DNA from: Betaproteobacteria bacterium
GTDB lineage: Bacteria > Pseudomonadota > Gammaproteobacteria > Burkholderiales > Casimicrobiaceae
Direction of reading: 5' to 3'
Length of the DNA stretch: 8,122 nucleotides
Assembly: GCA_003153335.1 (NCBI GenBank)
Contig: PLYG01000523.1
Span: forward strand, 1,197-9,318
The position numbers and the translations under genes are program-made. This document shows, piece by piece, positions 1-7,481 of the stretch; within the stretch, counting starts at the first letter, position 1; each line of letters starts with the position of its first letter. The notes under the pieces were generated by a model, which was not told the DNA's origin, did not search any database, and saw only the letters and a program-made list of their open reading frames with translations.

Positions 1-1699
1 ACTGCCACGCGTACAGCAGGCGCAGATTGGCGAACTTTTGCCAATCGTCGCCGGGCATCCGGCCGAGCAGCGAGCCCTTGCCGTGCACGACCTCGTCGTG
101 CGACAACGGCAGCACAAAGTTCTCGGAAAACGCGTAGACCGGACCGAACGTCAGCTCATCGTGATGATGCCGCCGATGCACCGGATCGCGCTGCATGTAT
201 TGGAGCGTATCGTGCATCCAGCCCATGTTCCATTTGAAATTGAACCCCAGTCCGCCCTCGTTCACCGGCCGCGACACGCCGCCCCACGCAGTGGACTCCT
301 CGGCGATGGTCACCGCACTGCCGTGTTCGGCGGCGATCAGGTCGTTGGTGTCGCGGATGAACCGTACCGCATCCAGATTCTCGCGCCCGCCGTAAACGTT
401 GGGCACCCATTCGCCCGGCTGTCGGCTGTAGTCGAGATAGAGCATCGACGCCACCGCGTCGACCCGCAGGCCGTCGACGCCGTAGCGCTCGATCCAGAAC
501 AGCGCATTGGCGCACAGAAAATTGCGCACTTCGTGCCGCCCGTAGTTGTAGATCAGCGTCTTCCAGTCCTGATGGAAACCCTGCCGCGGATCGGCGTGCT
601 CGTACAGCGGCGTACCGTCGAACTGTGCCAGCCCGTGCGCATCATTGGGAAAATGACCCGGCACCCAGTCGAGAAACAAGCCAATGCCCGCCTCGTGCAG
701 CCGCCGCACCAGCGCGGCAAATTCCTCCGGCGGCCCATGCCGCGCGGTGGGCGCATACAAGCCCAACGGCTGATAACCCCATGAGCCGTCAAACGGATGC
801 TCCATCACCGGGAGCAACTCGACGTGCGTAAAGTGCATTTGCTGCACGTACGGCAACAACCGGTCGCCGATTTCACGCCAGGTCAGCCAGCGCCCGCCCT
901 CGCCCCGGCGCCACGAACCGGCGTGCACTTCGTAGATCGACACGGGCCGGTCGGTCGCGACCACCGGGCCGCGCACGACGCCGGACTGCGCGCCGATCGC
1001 CGTGCCGGCGCGGCCATTTCCGGTCTGCGAAGGCGGCAGGGAATGCACAACCGACGCGGTCGCCGGACGCAGCTCGGCGGCGAACGCAAACGGGTCGGCT
1101 TTGAGCGGAAGGATGGCGCCATCGGCTGCCTGCAGCTCGAACTTGTAGCGCGCGCCGGGCGCCAGACCGGGAATGAAAATCTCCCACACGCCGCACTCGC
1201 GGCGCAGGCGCATCGGGTAGCGCCGGCCGTCCCAGTAATTGAAATCGCCAACCAGCGATACGCGCCGCGCGTTCGGCGCCCACAACGCGAACGAGACGCC
1301 GGCAACGCCTTCCAGCGTCGCTTCGTGCGCACCCAGCTTTTCGTAGAGGCGTGCATGCCTGCCCTCGGCGAGCAGCCACACGTCCAGATCGCCCAGAACC
1401 ATAGGAAAGCGATAGGGGTCATCGAGGACGTGGGGCACGCCCTCCCAGGTCACCCGCAACCGGTAGTCGAAGTGCTTTTTCCGCCGCGGCACTTTACCAT
1501 CGAACACGCCGTCCGGGTGCACCAGAGCCAGTGTTGCCAGCGCGCGCCCGGCAGCGCGCTCGATCACCTCCACCCGTTGCGCGTGCGGCATGACTGCGCG
1601 TAAGGACAGTCCGTCATCGGTCTCATGCATCCCCAGCACAGCAAAGGGATCGGCGTGAGACGCACCGGCCAGCGCGACGATATCGGCAGAACTCAGCAT
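1..1699 (-). CDS. glgB: 1,4-alpha-glucan branching enzyme, C-terminus cut by window edge
   Basis: Cytoplasmic glycogen branching enzyme (GH13): it cuts an alpha-1,4 chain and re-attaches it through an alpha-1,6 bond. The first 566 residues are visible; E. coli GlgB has about 728, so the last part of the catalytic domain and the C-terminal beta domain lie off the left edge. Order seen: N-terminal domain (about 5-110, with DPFAVLGMH), CBM48-type domain (about 120-205, with WAPNARRVSLVGDFNYWDG), then the GH13 barrel (SIYEVHAGSW, LDWVPGHFP). Catalytic residues are all present: nucleophile Asp414 in LRVDAVASM, acid/base Glu467 in IAEEST, and Asp535 in SHDEVVH. Their spacing equals that of E. coli D405/E458/D526. 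The ATG at 1699 is 15 bp after the glgP stop and gives the usual N-terminus, but only a weak purine stretch (GAAGAG) precedes it, so translation may depend on glgP. No stop or frameshift was found in the visible part. Confidence 0.97.
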   Translation of the reverse strand, partial: MLSSADIVALAGASHADPFAVLGMHETDDGLSLRAVMPHAQRVEVIERAAGRALATLALVHPDGVFDGKVPRRKKHFDYRLRVTWEGVPHVLDDPYRFPMVLGDLDVWLLAEGRHARLYEKLGAHEATLEGVAGVSFALWAPNARRVSLVGDFNYWDGRRYPMRLRRECGVWEIFIPGLAPGARYKFELQAADGAILPLKADPFAFAAELRPATASVVHSLPPSQTGNGRAGTAIGAQSGVVRGPVVATDRPVSIYEVHAGSWRRGEGGRWLTWREIGDRLLPYVQQMHFTHVELLPVMEHPFDGSWGYQPLGLYAPTARHGPPEEFAALVRRLHEAGIGLFLDWVPGHFPNDAHGLAQFDGTPLYEHADPRQGFHQDWKTLIYNYGRHEVRNFLCANALFWIERYGVDGLRVDAVASMLYLDYSRQPGEWVPNVYGGRENLDAVRFIRDTNDLIAAEHGSAVTIAEESTAWGGVSRPVNEGGLGFNFKWNMGWMHDTLQYMQRDPVHRRHHHDELTFGPVYAFSENFVLPLSHDEVVHGKGSLLGRMPGDDWQKFANLRLLYAWQ

Positions 1700-1714
1700 G
1701 CGGCTCTTCGGTAT

Positions 1715-4180
1715 TCAGAACGCGATCGGCTGCACCCGCCAGATACCTTCGGCGTACTCGGCAATCGTGCGGTCGCTGGAAAACGGCCCCATCGCGGCTA
1801 CGTTGTGTATTGCCATACGGTTCCATGCATCGGTGTCGCCATACAGTCCATCGACCTGCTCCTGCGCCTGCACGTAGGCGGCATAATCGGCCAACAGCAG
1901 GTAATGGTCGCCGTGATCGAGCAGCGCCTGCACGATGGGCTGAAAACGGCCCGGCTCGTCTGGCGAAAAATGGCCGGAGCCAATCTGGTCCAGCGCCTGC
2001 TTCAACTCCGGGTTGGCATCGTAGATTTCGCGCGGGCTGTATCCACTGTCACGGAAGCCACGAACACCGGCCGCATCAAGCCCGAAAATGAACATGTTCT
2101 CGGCCCCGACCGCATCGCGAATCTCGATGTTGGCGCCGTCTTCGGTGCCTATGGTCAGCGCACCGTTCAGCGCGAGCTTCATGTTGCCGGTGCCGGAAGC
2201 CTCGGTGCCCGCAGTGGAAATCTGTTCCGACAGGTCGGCCGCGGGGATGATCAACTGCGCGGCCGAAACACCGTAGTTGGGCACAAACACCACCCTCAAC
2301 TTGCCGTCCACGCCGGGGTCGGCATTGATCGTCGCCGCGACATCGTTGACCAGCTTGATGATCAGTTTGGCCATGAAGTAAGCCGAGGCCGCCTTGCCGG
2401 CGAAAATCACGGTGCGCGGCAGCCACGTATCCGACGGGTCCGCCAGGATGCGGTTGTATCGGGTGATGACGTGCAGGACGTTGAGCAGCTGCCGCTTGTA
2501 TTCATGAATGCGCTTGATCTGCACATCGAACAACGATTCGGGGCTGATCGCAACCCCGGTCACGCGCATCACGAAGTCGGCAAGGCGTCGCTTGTTGGCC
2601 GCCTTGGCCGAGCGGAACGCGATGACAAATTCGGGGTCCGCCACCAGCGGCTTGAGCTGTTCCAACTGATCCAGCCGAGACCGCCACCGGCCACCGATGG
2701 CCCGGTCAATCAGGCGCGACAGGCCTGGGTTCGCCAGCGCGAGCCAGCGCCGGGGCGTAATGCCATTGGTCCGGTTGACAAAACGCCCGGGAAACAGCCG
2801 GTCGAAGTCGGCGAAAATGGTCTCGCGCAGCAGTTGGGTATGCAGCTTCGATACGCCATTGACCTTGTGGCTGGCAAGCACCGATAGGTTGGCCATGCGC
2901 ACGCGCCGGCCGTTGCCTTCTTCGATCAGCGACACGCTGCGCCGCAGGTCCGCGTTATCGCCATGGGTGCGCAGCACCTGGTCGAGGAACAGCTCGTTGA
3001 TGTCGTAGATGATCTTCATGTGGCGCGGCAATACACGTTCCAGCAAAGCCACCGGCCAGGTTTCGAGCGCTTCAGGCATCAGCGTGTGGTTGGTATAGGA
3101 AAAAATGCGCGTGCACAGGCGCCACGCGAGCGTCCAGGGAATATGGCGCACGTCGACCAGCAGCCGCATCAGTTCCGGAATTGCAATCGCCGGATGGGTG
3201 TCGTTCAGGTGAATGGCGATCTTGTCCGCCAGTTGTTCGACGCTGTCGTAGGACTTGAAATAGCGGCGCAGCAAATCCTGCAGCGAAGCGCTGACAAAGA
3301 AATACTCCTGCCGCAATCGGAGTTCGCGGCCGTGCTCGGTGCTGTCATCCGGATAGAGCACGCGCGAGACGTTTTCCGAGTGGTTCTTGGCCTCGATCGC
3401 CGCGCTGTAGTCGCCCTGGTTGAACAGTGACAGGTTGATTGCCTCGGTGGACGTCGCCGACCACAAGCGCAGCGTATTGACCATTGGTGTTCCATACCCT
3501 GGCACCAGCGTGTCATAGGCCATTGCGAAGACATCCTCGGTGTCGATCCATGCAGCGCCCGTCTCGCCCACCTCGACGCGACCGCCAAACTGGATCGTGT
3601 ACTTGACCTCGGGCCGCGCGAACTCCCACGGATTGCCGGCCACCAGCCAGTGATCCGGGTACTCGACTTGGCGCCCATCGTGGATGTGCTGGGCGAACAT
3701 CCCGTATTCGTAGCGAATGCCGTAGCCAAAACCCGGCAGGCCCAACGTCGCCATCGAATCGAGAAAGCATGCGGCGAGCCGTCCGAGCCCACCGTTGCCT
3801 AATGCCGGATCTGGTTCGAGCTCTGCCAGTTCGTCGAAATCAAGTCCGAGTTGGCGCAGCGCGCCGTTACATTCATCGTAGAGTCCGAGTGCGATCAGCG
3901 CGTTGGAAAGCATCCGCCCCGGCAGAAACTCCATCGACAAATAATAGATACGCTTGACGTTTTGTTTGTACTGGCGCCGGGTGGAATCCATCCAGCGCTC
4001 CACCAGCCGGTCCCGCACCACCGCCGACAGCGCATACAGCCAGTCGCGCTTGGATGCGACGACCGGGTCCTTGCCGACGGTGTAGAGCAGGTGATTGGCG
4101 ACCGAGTGACGCAGCGACTCGACGTCACGCCCCGCGGCGTCAGGGTCAAAACCAGCCGACTTGACGTTCTGATCGTTCAT
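1715..4180 (-). CDS. glgP: Glycogen/maltodextrin phosphorylase
   Basis: GT35 alpha-glucan phosphorylase: it uses phosphate and pyridoxal phosphate to release glucose-1-phosphate from non-reducing ends of glycogen or maltodextrin. The 821 residues compare with about 815 for E. coli GlgP, so it is full length. Family motifs run in order: YYLSMEFLPGRML (about 80-92), ALGNGGLGRLAACFLDS (about 126-142), YPDHWLVAGNPWE, HLNDTHPAIAIPELMR, FVNRTNGITPRRW, and VQIKRIHEYKRQLLN. The pyridoxal-phosphate signature EASGTGNMKLALNG carries the cofactor lysine at residue 668. It lies 15 bp upstream of glgB and 334 bp downstream of glgA. The start at 4180 has GAGG four bases upstream, the clearest Shine-Dalgarno in the cluster. 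GlgP and the maltodextrin enzyme MalP cannot be separated by motif alone; the glg context favours GlgP. Confidence 0.97.
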   Translation of the reverse strand: MNDQNVKSAGFDPDAAGRDVESLRHSVANHLLYTVGKDPVVASKRDWLYALSAVVRDRLVERWMDSTRRQYKQNVKRIYYLSMEFLPGRMLSNALIALGLYDECNGALRQLGLDFDELAELEPDPALGNGGLGRLAACFLDSMATLGLPGFGYGIRYEYGMFAQHIHDGRQVEYPDHWLVAGNPWEFARPEVKYTIQFGGRVEVGETGAAWIDTEDVFAMAYDTLVPGYGTPMVNTLRLWSATSTEAINLSLFNQGDYSAAIEAKNHSENVSRVLYPDDSTEHGRELRLRQEYFFVSASLQDLLRRYFKSYDSVEQLADKIAIHLNDTHPAIAIPELMRLLVDVRHIPWTLAWRLCTRIFSYTNHTLMPEALETWPVALLERVLPRHMKIIYDINELFLDQVLRTHGDNADLRRSVSLIEEGNGRRVRMANLSVLASHKVNGVSKLHTQLLRETIFADFDRLFPGRFVNRTNGITPRRWLALANPGLSRLIDRAIGGRWRSRLDQLEQLKPLVADPEFVIAFRSAKAANKRRLADFVMRVTGVAISPESLFDVQIKRIHEYKRQLLNVLHVITRYNRILADPSDTWLPRTVIFAGKAASAYFMAKLIIKLVNDVAATINADPGVDGKLRVVFVPNYGVSAAQLIIPAADLSEQISTAGTEASGTGNMKLALNGALTIGTEDGANIEIRDAVGAENMFIFGLDAAGVRGFRDSGYSPREIYDANPELKQALDQIGSGHFSPDEPGRFQPIVQALLDHGDHYLLLADYAAYVQAQEQVDGLYGDTDAWNRMAIHNVAAMGPFSSDRTIAEYAEGIWRVQPIAF

Positions 4181-4188
4181 GTCACCTC
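4181..4188 (-). promoter_or_regulatory. Ribosome binding site of glgP
   Basis: On the minus strand the bases before the ATG read TTGAGGTGAC. GAGG (4188-4185) sits four bases before the start, and the following TGA can extend pairing to the 16S rRNA tail. It supports the start at 4180 and overlaps the TGA that closes the small upstream frame at 4187-4522. Confidence 0.6.
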
Positions 4189-4522
4189 AACCAAAGGCAA
4201 AACGGGCTGCAATTGAAAAGGGGCCCGCAAGGTTCATTTTCCCGCGCACAAGCGCGTATCGTACACGTGCCGGCCGGCCTCCCGCCCGCCGATCCGCCAT
4301 GGACACCCTTCGCGCCATGCGCACCACAACCGTCACGCAAAGAGCGTACCAAGTGAACATGGGATGCGGCAATGGTCTCTGATCGGGGTGGAAGTTCACC
4401 TTTGGCCCCGTGAAATACCGGTTTCCACGCTCGATACGTGCTCCACCCCGGTGCAGTGAAACCTGCAGGCACCAGGCAAGGGCACGGATCGACGCGCACG
4501 ACGCTGAAATGCTGTCACGCAT
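4187..4522 (-). CDS. Possible 111-residue small protein in the glgA-glgP gap (doubtful)
   Basis: I do not recognise this protein, and it may not be real. The frame opens with an ATG that spans the glgA stop (ATGCGTGA, an 8-bp overlap) and closes with a TGA six bases before the glgP ATG, so it fills the gap exactly. A GAGG lies four bases before its ATG, the same arrangement as at glgP. The product would be Arg-rich and basic, with one moderately hydrophobic stretch near the middle (WYALCVTVVV), no signal peptide and no known motif. Against it: by hand count 70 of 111 third positions are G or C, about the same as first positions. That gives weak codon periodicity, and there are several codons such as AGA, AGG, GGA, TCA and CGA. 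A second, unrelated frame (4499-4182) covers the same DNA. Non-coding is the more likely reading. Confidence 0.2.
   Translation of the reverse strand: MRDSISASCASIRALAWCLQVSLHRGGARIERGNRYFTGPKVNFHPDQRPLPHPMFTWYALCVTVVVRMARRVSMADRRAGGRPARVRYALVRGKMNLAGPFSIAARFAFG
4384..4450. repeat. Perfect 9-bp inverted repeat between glgA and glgP
   Basis: CGGGGTGGA at 4384-4392 is the exact reverse complement of TCCACCCCG at 4442-4450, with 49 bases between. The interior also has short complementary pieces (TTCAC and GTGAA flanking CTTTGGCCCC, and an ACCGGT palindrome). Next to it, TGCAG (4452-4456) pairs with CTGCA (4463-4467) over a six-base loop. In RNA this could form a multi-branched structure about 65-120 bases downstream of the glgA stop. 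Lack of a U-tract argues against a simple terminator; a folding, processing or protein-binding element is possible. Confidence 0.45.
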
Positions 4523-5945
4523 GCGGCCTCAATCCGCGATACAAATCCAGATAACGGCGCGCTGACGGCTCCCAGCCGAAGTCCGCGCGCATCGCCTGGC
4601 GGCGCAACGCGGCCCAAATGTGCGGCTCACGCCAGACTGAGAAGACCCTCTCCAGCGCAGCGCCGAGCGCAGCGACGTTTGTTTCTTCGAACACAAAGCC
4701 GTCCCCCTCCGGCACAGCGGCATCCGTTACCGTGTCGGCCAACCCGCCGACCCGCCGCACCAGCGGCAACGTGCCATAGGCCAGCCCGTACATCTGGGTC
4801 AGTCCGCAGGGTTCGAAACGCGATGGGACAACCATCACGTCGGCGCCGGCGACAATACGATGCGCCCGGTCTTCGTCGTAACCGATACGCACCGCCACCG
4901 CGCGCGGGTGCGCCGCCGCCGCGGCACGAAACCCTTGCTCCAGATCGGCATCGCCTGCGCCCAGCAGCGCGAGTTGTCCGCCGCCGGCAGTCAGGCGCGG
5001 CAGGGCCCCCAGCAGCAAGTCCAGCCCTTTTTGCGTGGTCAGCCGGCTGACCGCGCCGAACAACGGACCCGCCGCGTTGAGCCCAAGTCCGAGACCGGTC
5101 TGCAGGGCCGTCTTGCAAACTGCTTTGCCCTCGAGGTGCCCGGCATCGTAACGCGCCGGGATCCGCGGGTCGGACGCCGGATTCCACTCCTGCGGGTCGA
5201 CGCCGTTCAGAATACCGGTCAGCGCACCGGCGCGCGAACGCAGCAGGCCCTCCATCCCGCAGCCCTGCTGAGGCGTCTGGATTTCGCGCGCATAGGTCGG
5301 GCTCACCGTCGTGATCCGGTCGGCATAGTGCAGACCGGCTTTGATGAAATTGACCTTGCCGTAGAACTCAAGACCCTGCAGGCCGAAGAAATGCGGCGGC
5401 AGGTGCAAAGCGCCGAAAGTCTCCGCGGGGAACTGTCCCTGGTAGCTCAGGTTGTGCACGGTGAACACGCTGCCCGGCCGATCGCCGCCGCGCGCCGCAA
5501 GATAAGCAGGCGCCAAGCCCGCGTGCCAGTCATGGCTGTGGACAATATCGGGCCGCCAACCGTCGAACGCGCTGTCGGCAAAGCGCGCAGCGACCCAGCC
5601 CAGCAACGCAAAACGCAGATGATTGTCCGGCCAGTCTTGGCCCTTGGCGTCGGTATACGGATTGCCGCGGCGCGCATAGAATTCGGGCGCCACGATAAAA
5701 TACGCTGGGACGCCATCCAGCGTCCCGCGCGAAATTTCCACCGGGGCCGTCCCGAACACTGTGTCCAGTTTAGCCACTCGCTCGAGCTGGCCGGCGGCCT
5801 TCAGCAACGCCGGAAACGCCGGAAGCAGCAACCGGACATCGGCACCCAGCCTGATCAGCGCGGGCGGCAGCGCCGCGTTGACATCGGCCAGACCGCCGGT
5901 CTTGAGCGCAGGATAGACTTCGGTGGAGACGTAGAGGACTTGCAT
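4515..5945 (-). CDS. glgA: Glycogen synthase (ADP-glucose-dependent)
   Basis: GT5 starch/glycogen synthase: it transfers glucose from ADP-glucose to the non-reducing end of an alpha-1,4-glucan in the cytoplasm. The 476 residues nearly equal the 477 of E. coli GlgA. The N-terminal domain opens with a strand and the ADP-glucose loop KTGGLADV (Lys15), followed by RFALLGW, HSHDWHAGLAPAYL (from about 136) and FTVHNLSYQGQF, whose His is a known active-site position. The C-terminal domain has VSRLTTQKGLDLL (Arg and Lys that bind the sugar nucleotide), LALLGAGD, and PSRFEPCGLTQMYG with the conserved Glu378 and Cys380. It then has TLPLVRRVGGLADTV. The start at 5945 gives the standard family N-terminus but has no good Shine-Dalgarno. 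It lies 75 bp downstream of glgC, whose product supplies its substrate. No lesion was seen. Confidence 0.97.
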   Translation of the reverse strand: MQVLYVSTEVYPALKTGGLADVNAALPPALIRLGADVRLLLPAFPALLKAAGQLERVAKLDTVFGTAPVEISRGTLDGVPAYFIVAPEFYARRGNPYTDAKGQDWPDNHLRFALLGWVAARFADSAFDGWRPDIVHSHDWHAGLAPAYLAARGGDRPGSVFTVHNLSYQGQFPAETFGALHLPPHFFGLQGLEFYGKVNFIKAGLHYADRITTVSPTYAREIQTPQQGCGMEGLLRSRAGALTGILNGVDPQEWNPASDPRIPARYDAGHLEGKAVCKTALQTGLGLGLNAAGPLFGAVSRLTTQKGLDLLLGALPRLTAGGGQLALLGAGDADLEQGFRAAAAAHPRAVAVRIGYDEDRAHRIVAGADVMVVPSRFEPCGLTQMYGLAYGTLPLVRRVGGLADTVTDAAVPEGDGFVFEETNVAALGAALERVFSVWREPHIWAALRRQAMRADFGWEPSARRYLDLYRGLRPHA

Positions 5946-5969
5946 GCGCTCAGGGTATCAGCACATTGC

Positions 5970-5991
5970 GCGGGCCGCGAGCGCGGCGCGC
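5970..5991 (-). repeat. GC-rich hairpin between glgC and glgA
   Basis: GCCGC (5974-5978) pairs with GCGGC (5983-5987) over a GAGC loop. After one G/G mismatch, three further G-C pairs extend the stem to 5970-5991. There is no T-run on the minus-strand side, so it does not look like an intrinsic terminator. It could stabilise the glgC 3' end after mRNA processing or slow readthrough into glgA, or be a by-product of high G+C. Confidence 0.3.
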
Positions 5992-6020
5992 CGCCGGAAT
6001 ATGGGTCACACCAAACCGCC

Positions 6021-7298
6021 TCAACCCTTACCCTGCGCCAGACGGTCGAGTCGCTCCTGGGTCACGAGTGTGATGCCTTGTTCAGTGCGAATGAAGTTCT
6101 TCGCATCGCTTGCCGCGTCATGACCGATTGCCAGTCCCTCGGGTATCCGGCAGCCGCGATCGACGACGACATTTTTCAGGCGGACATGGCGCTGGACTTC
6201 GACGCCGGGCAAAAGTACTGCGCCCTCGATGGCGCAATACGAATTGATGCGCACCCGGGAGAACAACACCGAGTTCGCCACCCGCGAACCGGAGATGATG
6301 CAGCCGCCGGAGACGATCGAATCGACCGCCATGCCGCGGCGATCGTCCCGATCGAACACGAACTTGGCCGGCGGCAATTGTTCCTGGTAGGTCCAGATCG
6401 GCCAGTCGGCGTCGTACATGTCCAGCGCCGGCGTCGTGGTAGTGAGATCGATGTTCGCGGACCAGTAGGCATCGACGGTGCCGACGTCGCGCCAATAGGG
6501 TTCGGTGTCCACCGTGGCGCCTACGCAGGAGTCGCCGAACGGATGCGCGGCGGCGAGTTTCATCTCCACCACCTTGGGGATGATGTCGCGGCCGAAGTCG
6601 TGGCTCGAGGCCGGATTGCGCATGTCTTCGTCGAGCAGCTTGAACAGGAAGGTGGTGTTGAACACGTAAACGCCCATGCTCGCCAGCGCGCGATCGGGCT
6701 TGCCCGGCAGCGCCGGCGGGTCCGCGGGCTTTTCCACGAACTCCAGGATCTGGTGCGAGCGGTCGACCGCCATCACGCCAAAAGCGCGCGCTTCCAGCCG
6801 CGGCACTTCGATGCACGCCACCGTGCATTGCGCGCCGCTCTCGACGTGCGCCTCAAGCATCCGCGAATAGTCCATCTTGTAAACGTGATCCCCGGCCAGC
6901 ACTACGATGTACGCCGACTGGTGGTCGCGAATGATGTCGATGTTCTGGTACACCGCATCGGCGGTGCCCCGATACCACGATTCGTCGTCGGTGCGCTGCT
7001 GCGCTGGCAGCAGTTCGACAAACTCGTTCATCTCCCAGCGCAGGAACCCCCAGCCCTTCTGCAGATGGCGCAACAGGCTGTGCGACTTGTACTGCGTGAT
7101 CACGCCGATGCGGCGGATGCCCGAGTTGATGCAGTTGGACAGGGCAAAATCGATGATCCGGAACTTACCGCCGAAGTAGACGGCGGGCTTGGCGCGGCGC
7201 GCGGTCAGATCTTTCAGGCGCGTCCCGCGCCCGCCGGCCAGCACCAGCGCCACCGCCCGGCGCGGCAATTGCGGACCGGCAATTCGTTCATGTTTCAT
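6021..7298 (-). CDS. glgC: Glucose-1-phosphate adenylyltransferase (ADP-glucose pyrophosphorylase)
   Basis: First committed step of bacterial glycogen synthesis: ATP + glucose-1-phosphate gives ADP-glucose + pyrophosphate. The 425 residues compare with 431 in E. coli. The N-terminal nucleotidyltransferase domain has LVLAGGRGTRLKDLT (about 18-32), RAKPAVYFGGKFRIIDFALS, WYRGTADAV, and VLAGDHVYKMDY with the catalytic Asp140. It also has EFVEKPADPP with the glucose-1-phosphate Lys (about 193) and EPYWRDVGT. The C-terminal left-handed beta-helix follows (SGGCIISGSRV, VLFSRVRINSYC, VIPEGLAIG-type repeats). Lys37 aligns with E. coli Lys39, the fructose-1,6-bisphosphate activator site, so activation by that metabolite is a fair inference. 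An in-frame TGA two codons upstream of the ATG at 7298 fixes the longest start. No strong Shine-Dalgarno precedes it. It is the first gene of the cluster and divergent from the GrdB-like gene. Confidence 0.97.
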   Translation of the reverse strand: MKHERIAGPQLPRRAVALVLAGGRGTRLKDLTARRAKPAVYFGGKFRIIDFALSNCINSGIRRIGVITQYKSHSLLRHLQKGWGFLRWEMNEFVELLPAQQRTDDESWYRGTADAVYQNIDIIRDHQSAYIVVLAGDHVYKMDYSRMLEAHVESGAQCTVACIEVPRLEARAFGVMAVDRSHQILEFVEKPADPPALPGKPDRALASMGVYVFNTTFLFKLLDEDMRNPASSHDFGRDIIPKVVEMKLAAAHPFGDSCVGATVDTEPYWRDVGTVDAYWSANIDLTTTTPALDMYDADWPIWTYQEQLPPAKFVFDRDDRRGMAVDSIVSGGCIISGSRVANSVLFSRVRINSYCAIEGAVLLPGVEVQRHVRLKNVVVDRGCRIPEGLAIGHDAASDAKNFIRTEQGITLVTQERLDRLAQGKG

Positions 7299-7481
7299 CG
7301 GTCAGTCATCCATGATGCTGCACACTCGCCGCGTCAGGTATGTGGTCTTTTGCGCCGCTACCCGGCGGACATCCGCGCCCACTGACTAGAGGATACATCA
7401 TGTTGCCGAGCGTTGGCGCAAGCCACCGGCGGGCAGGCGGCGGTAATATCCGTCAACGTGGCGATTCGGCGAGGTGCGGCA
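7299..7481. promoter_or_regulatory. Divergent intergenic region between glgC and the GrdB/PrdB-like gene
   Basis: These 183 bp must hold the promoter for the glg cluster (leftward) and probably that of the plus-strand gene. No convincing sigma-70 or sigma-54 promoter could be read. Weak candidates are TAATAT at 7444-7449 for the rightward gene, without a good -35, and TATCCT on the minus strand near 7390 for glgC. No clear operator palindrome was seen. The role is inferred from gene orientation, not from motifs. Confidence 0.45.
7471..7476 (+). promoter_or_regulatory. Ribosome binding site of the GrdB/PrdB-like gene
   Basis: GAGGTG ends five bases before the ATG at 7482, a good match and spacing. 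It favours this ATG over the in-frame GTG at 7458, which lacks such a site. Confidence 0.6.

Larger units (their letters stand above)
4181..4514 (-). other. 334-bp glgA-glgP intergenic region
   Basis: This is much the longest gap in the cluster and has no recognisable gene; see the doubtful frame at 4187-4522. Near its glgA-proximal end it holds a perfect 9-bp inverted repeat and a small hairpin. I found no oligo-T run that would make a convincing intrinsic terminator after glgA and no convincing -35/-10 pair on the minus strand. It could hold a separate glgP-glgB promoter, an attenuator or an mRNA processing site, but the sequence alone does not decide. Confidence 0.5.

Noticed and set aside
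38..784. A 248-codon plus-strand frame at the left edge
   Set aside because: It lies opposite the GH13 catalytic domain of glgB, whose sense frame holds all catalytic residues.
1625..2887. A 420-codon plus-strand frame antisense to glgP
   Set aside because: Same codon-register artefact over a certain gene; no domain, and the sense strand is fully explained by glgP.
4182..4499. A 105-codon minus-strand frame in the glgA-glgP gap
   Set aside because: Its start is poorly placed, it overlaps the better-placed 111-codon frame, and no domain or codon bias supports it.
4860..7385. An 841-codon open frame on the plus strand, antisense to both glgA and glgC
   Set aside because: Its codons are in exact register with those of glgA and glgC (third base of each gene is the first base of the antisense codon). 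A stop would need TTA, CTA or TCA in the genes, which are rare in GC-rich coding DNA. The product is Arg/His/Gln-rich with no recognisable domain.
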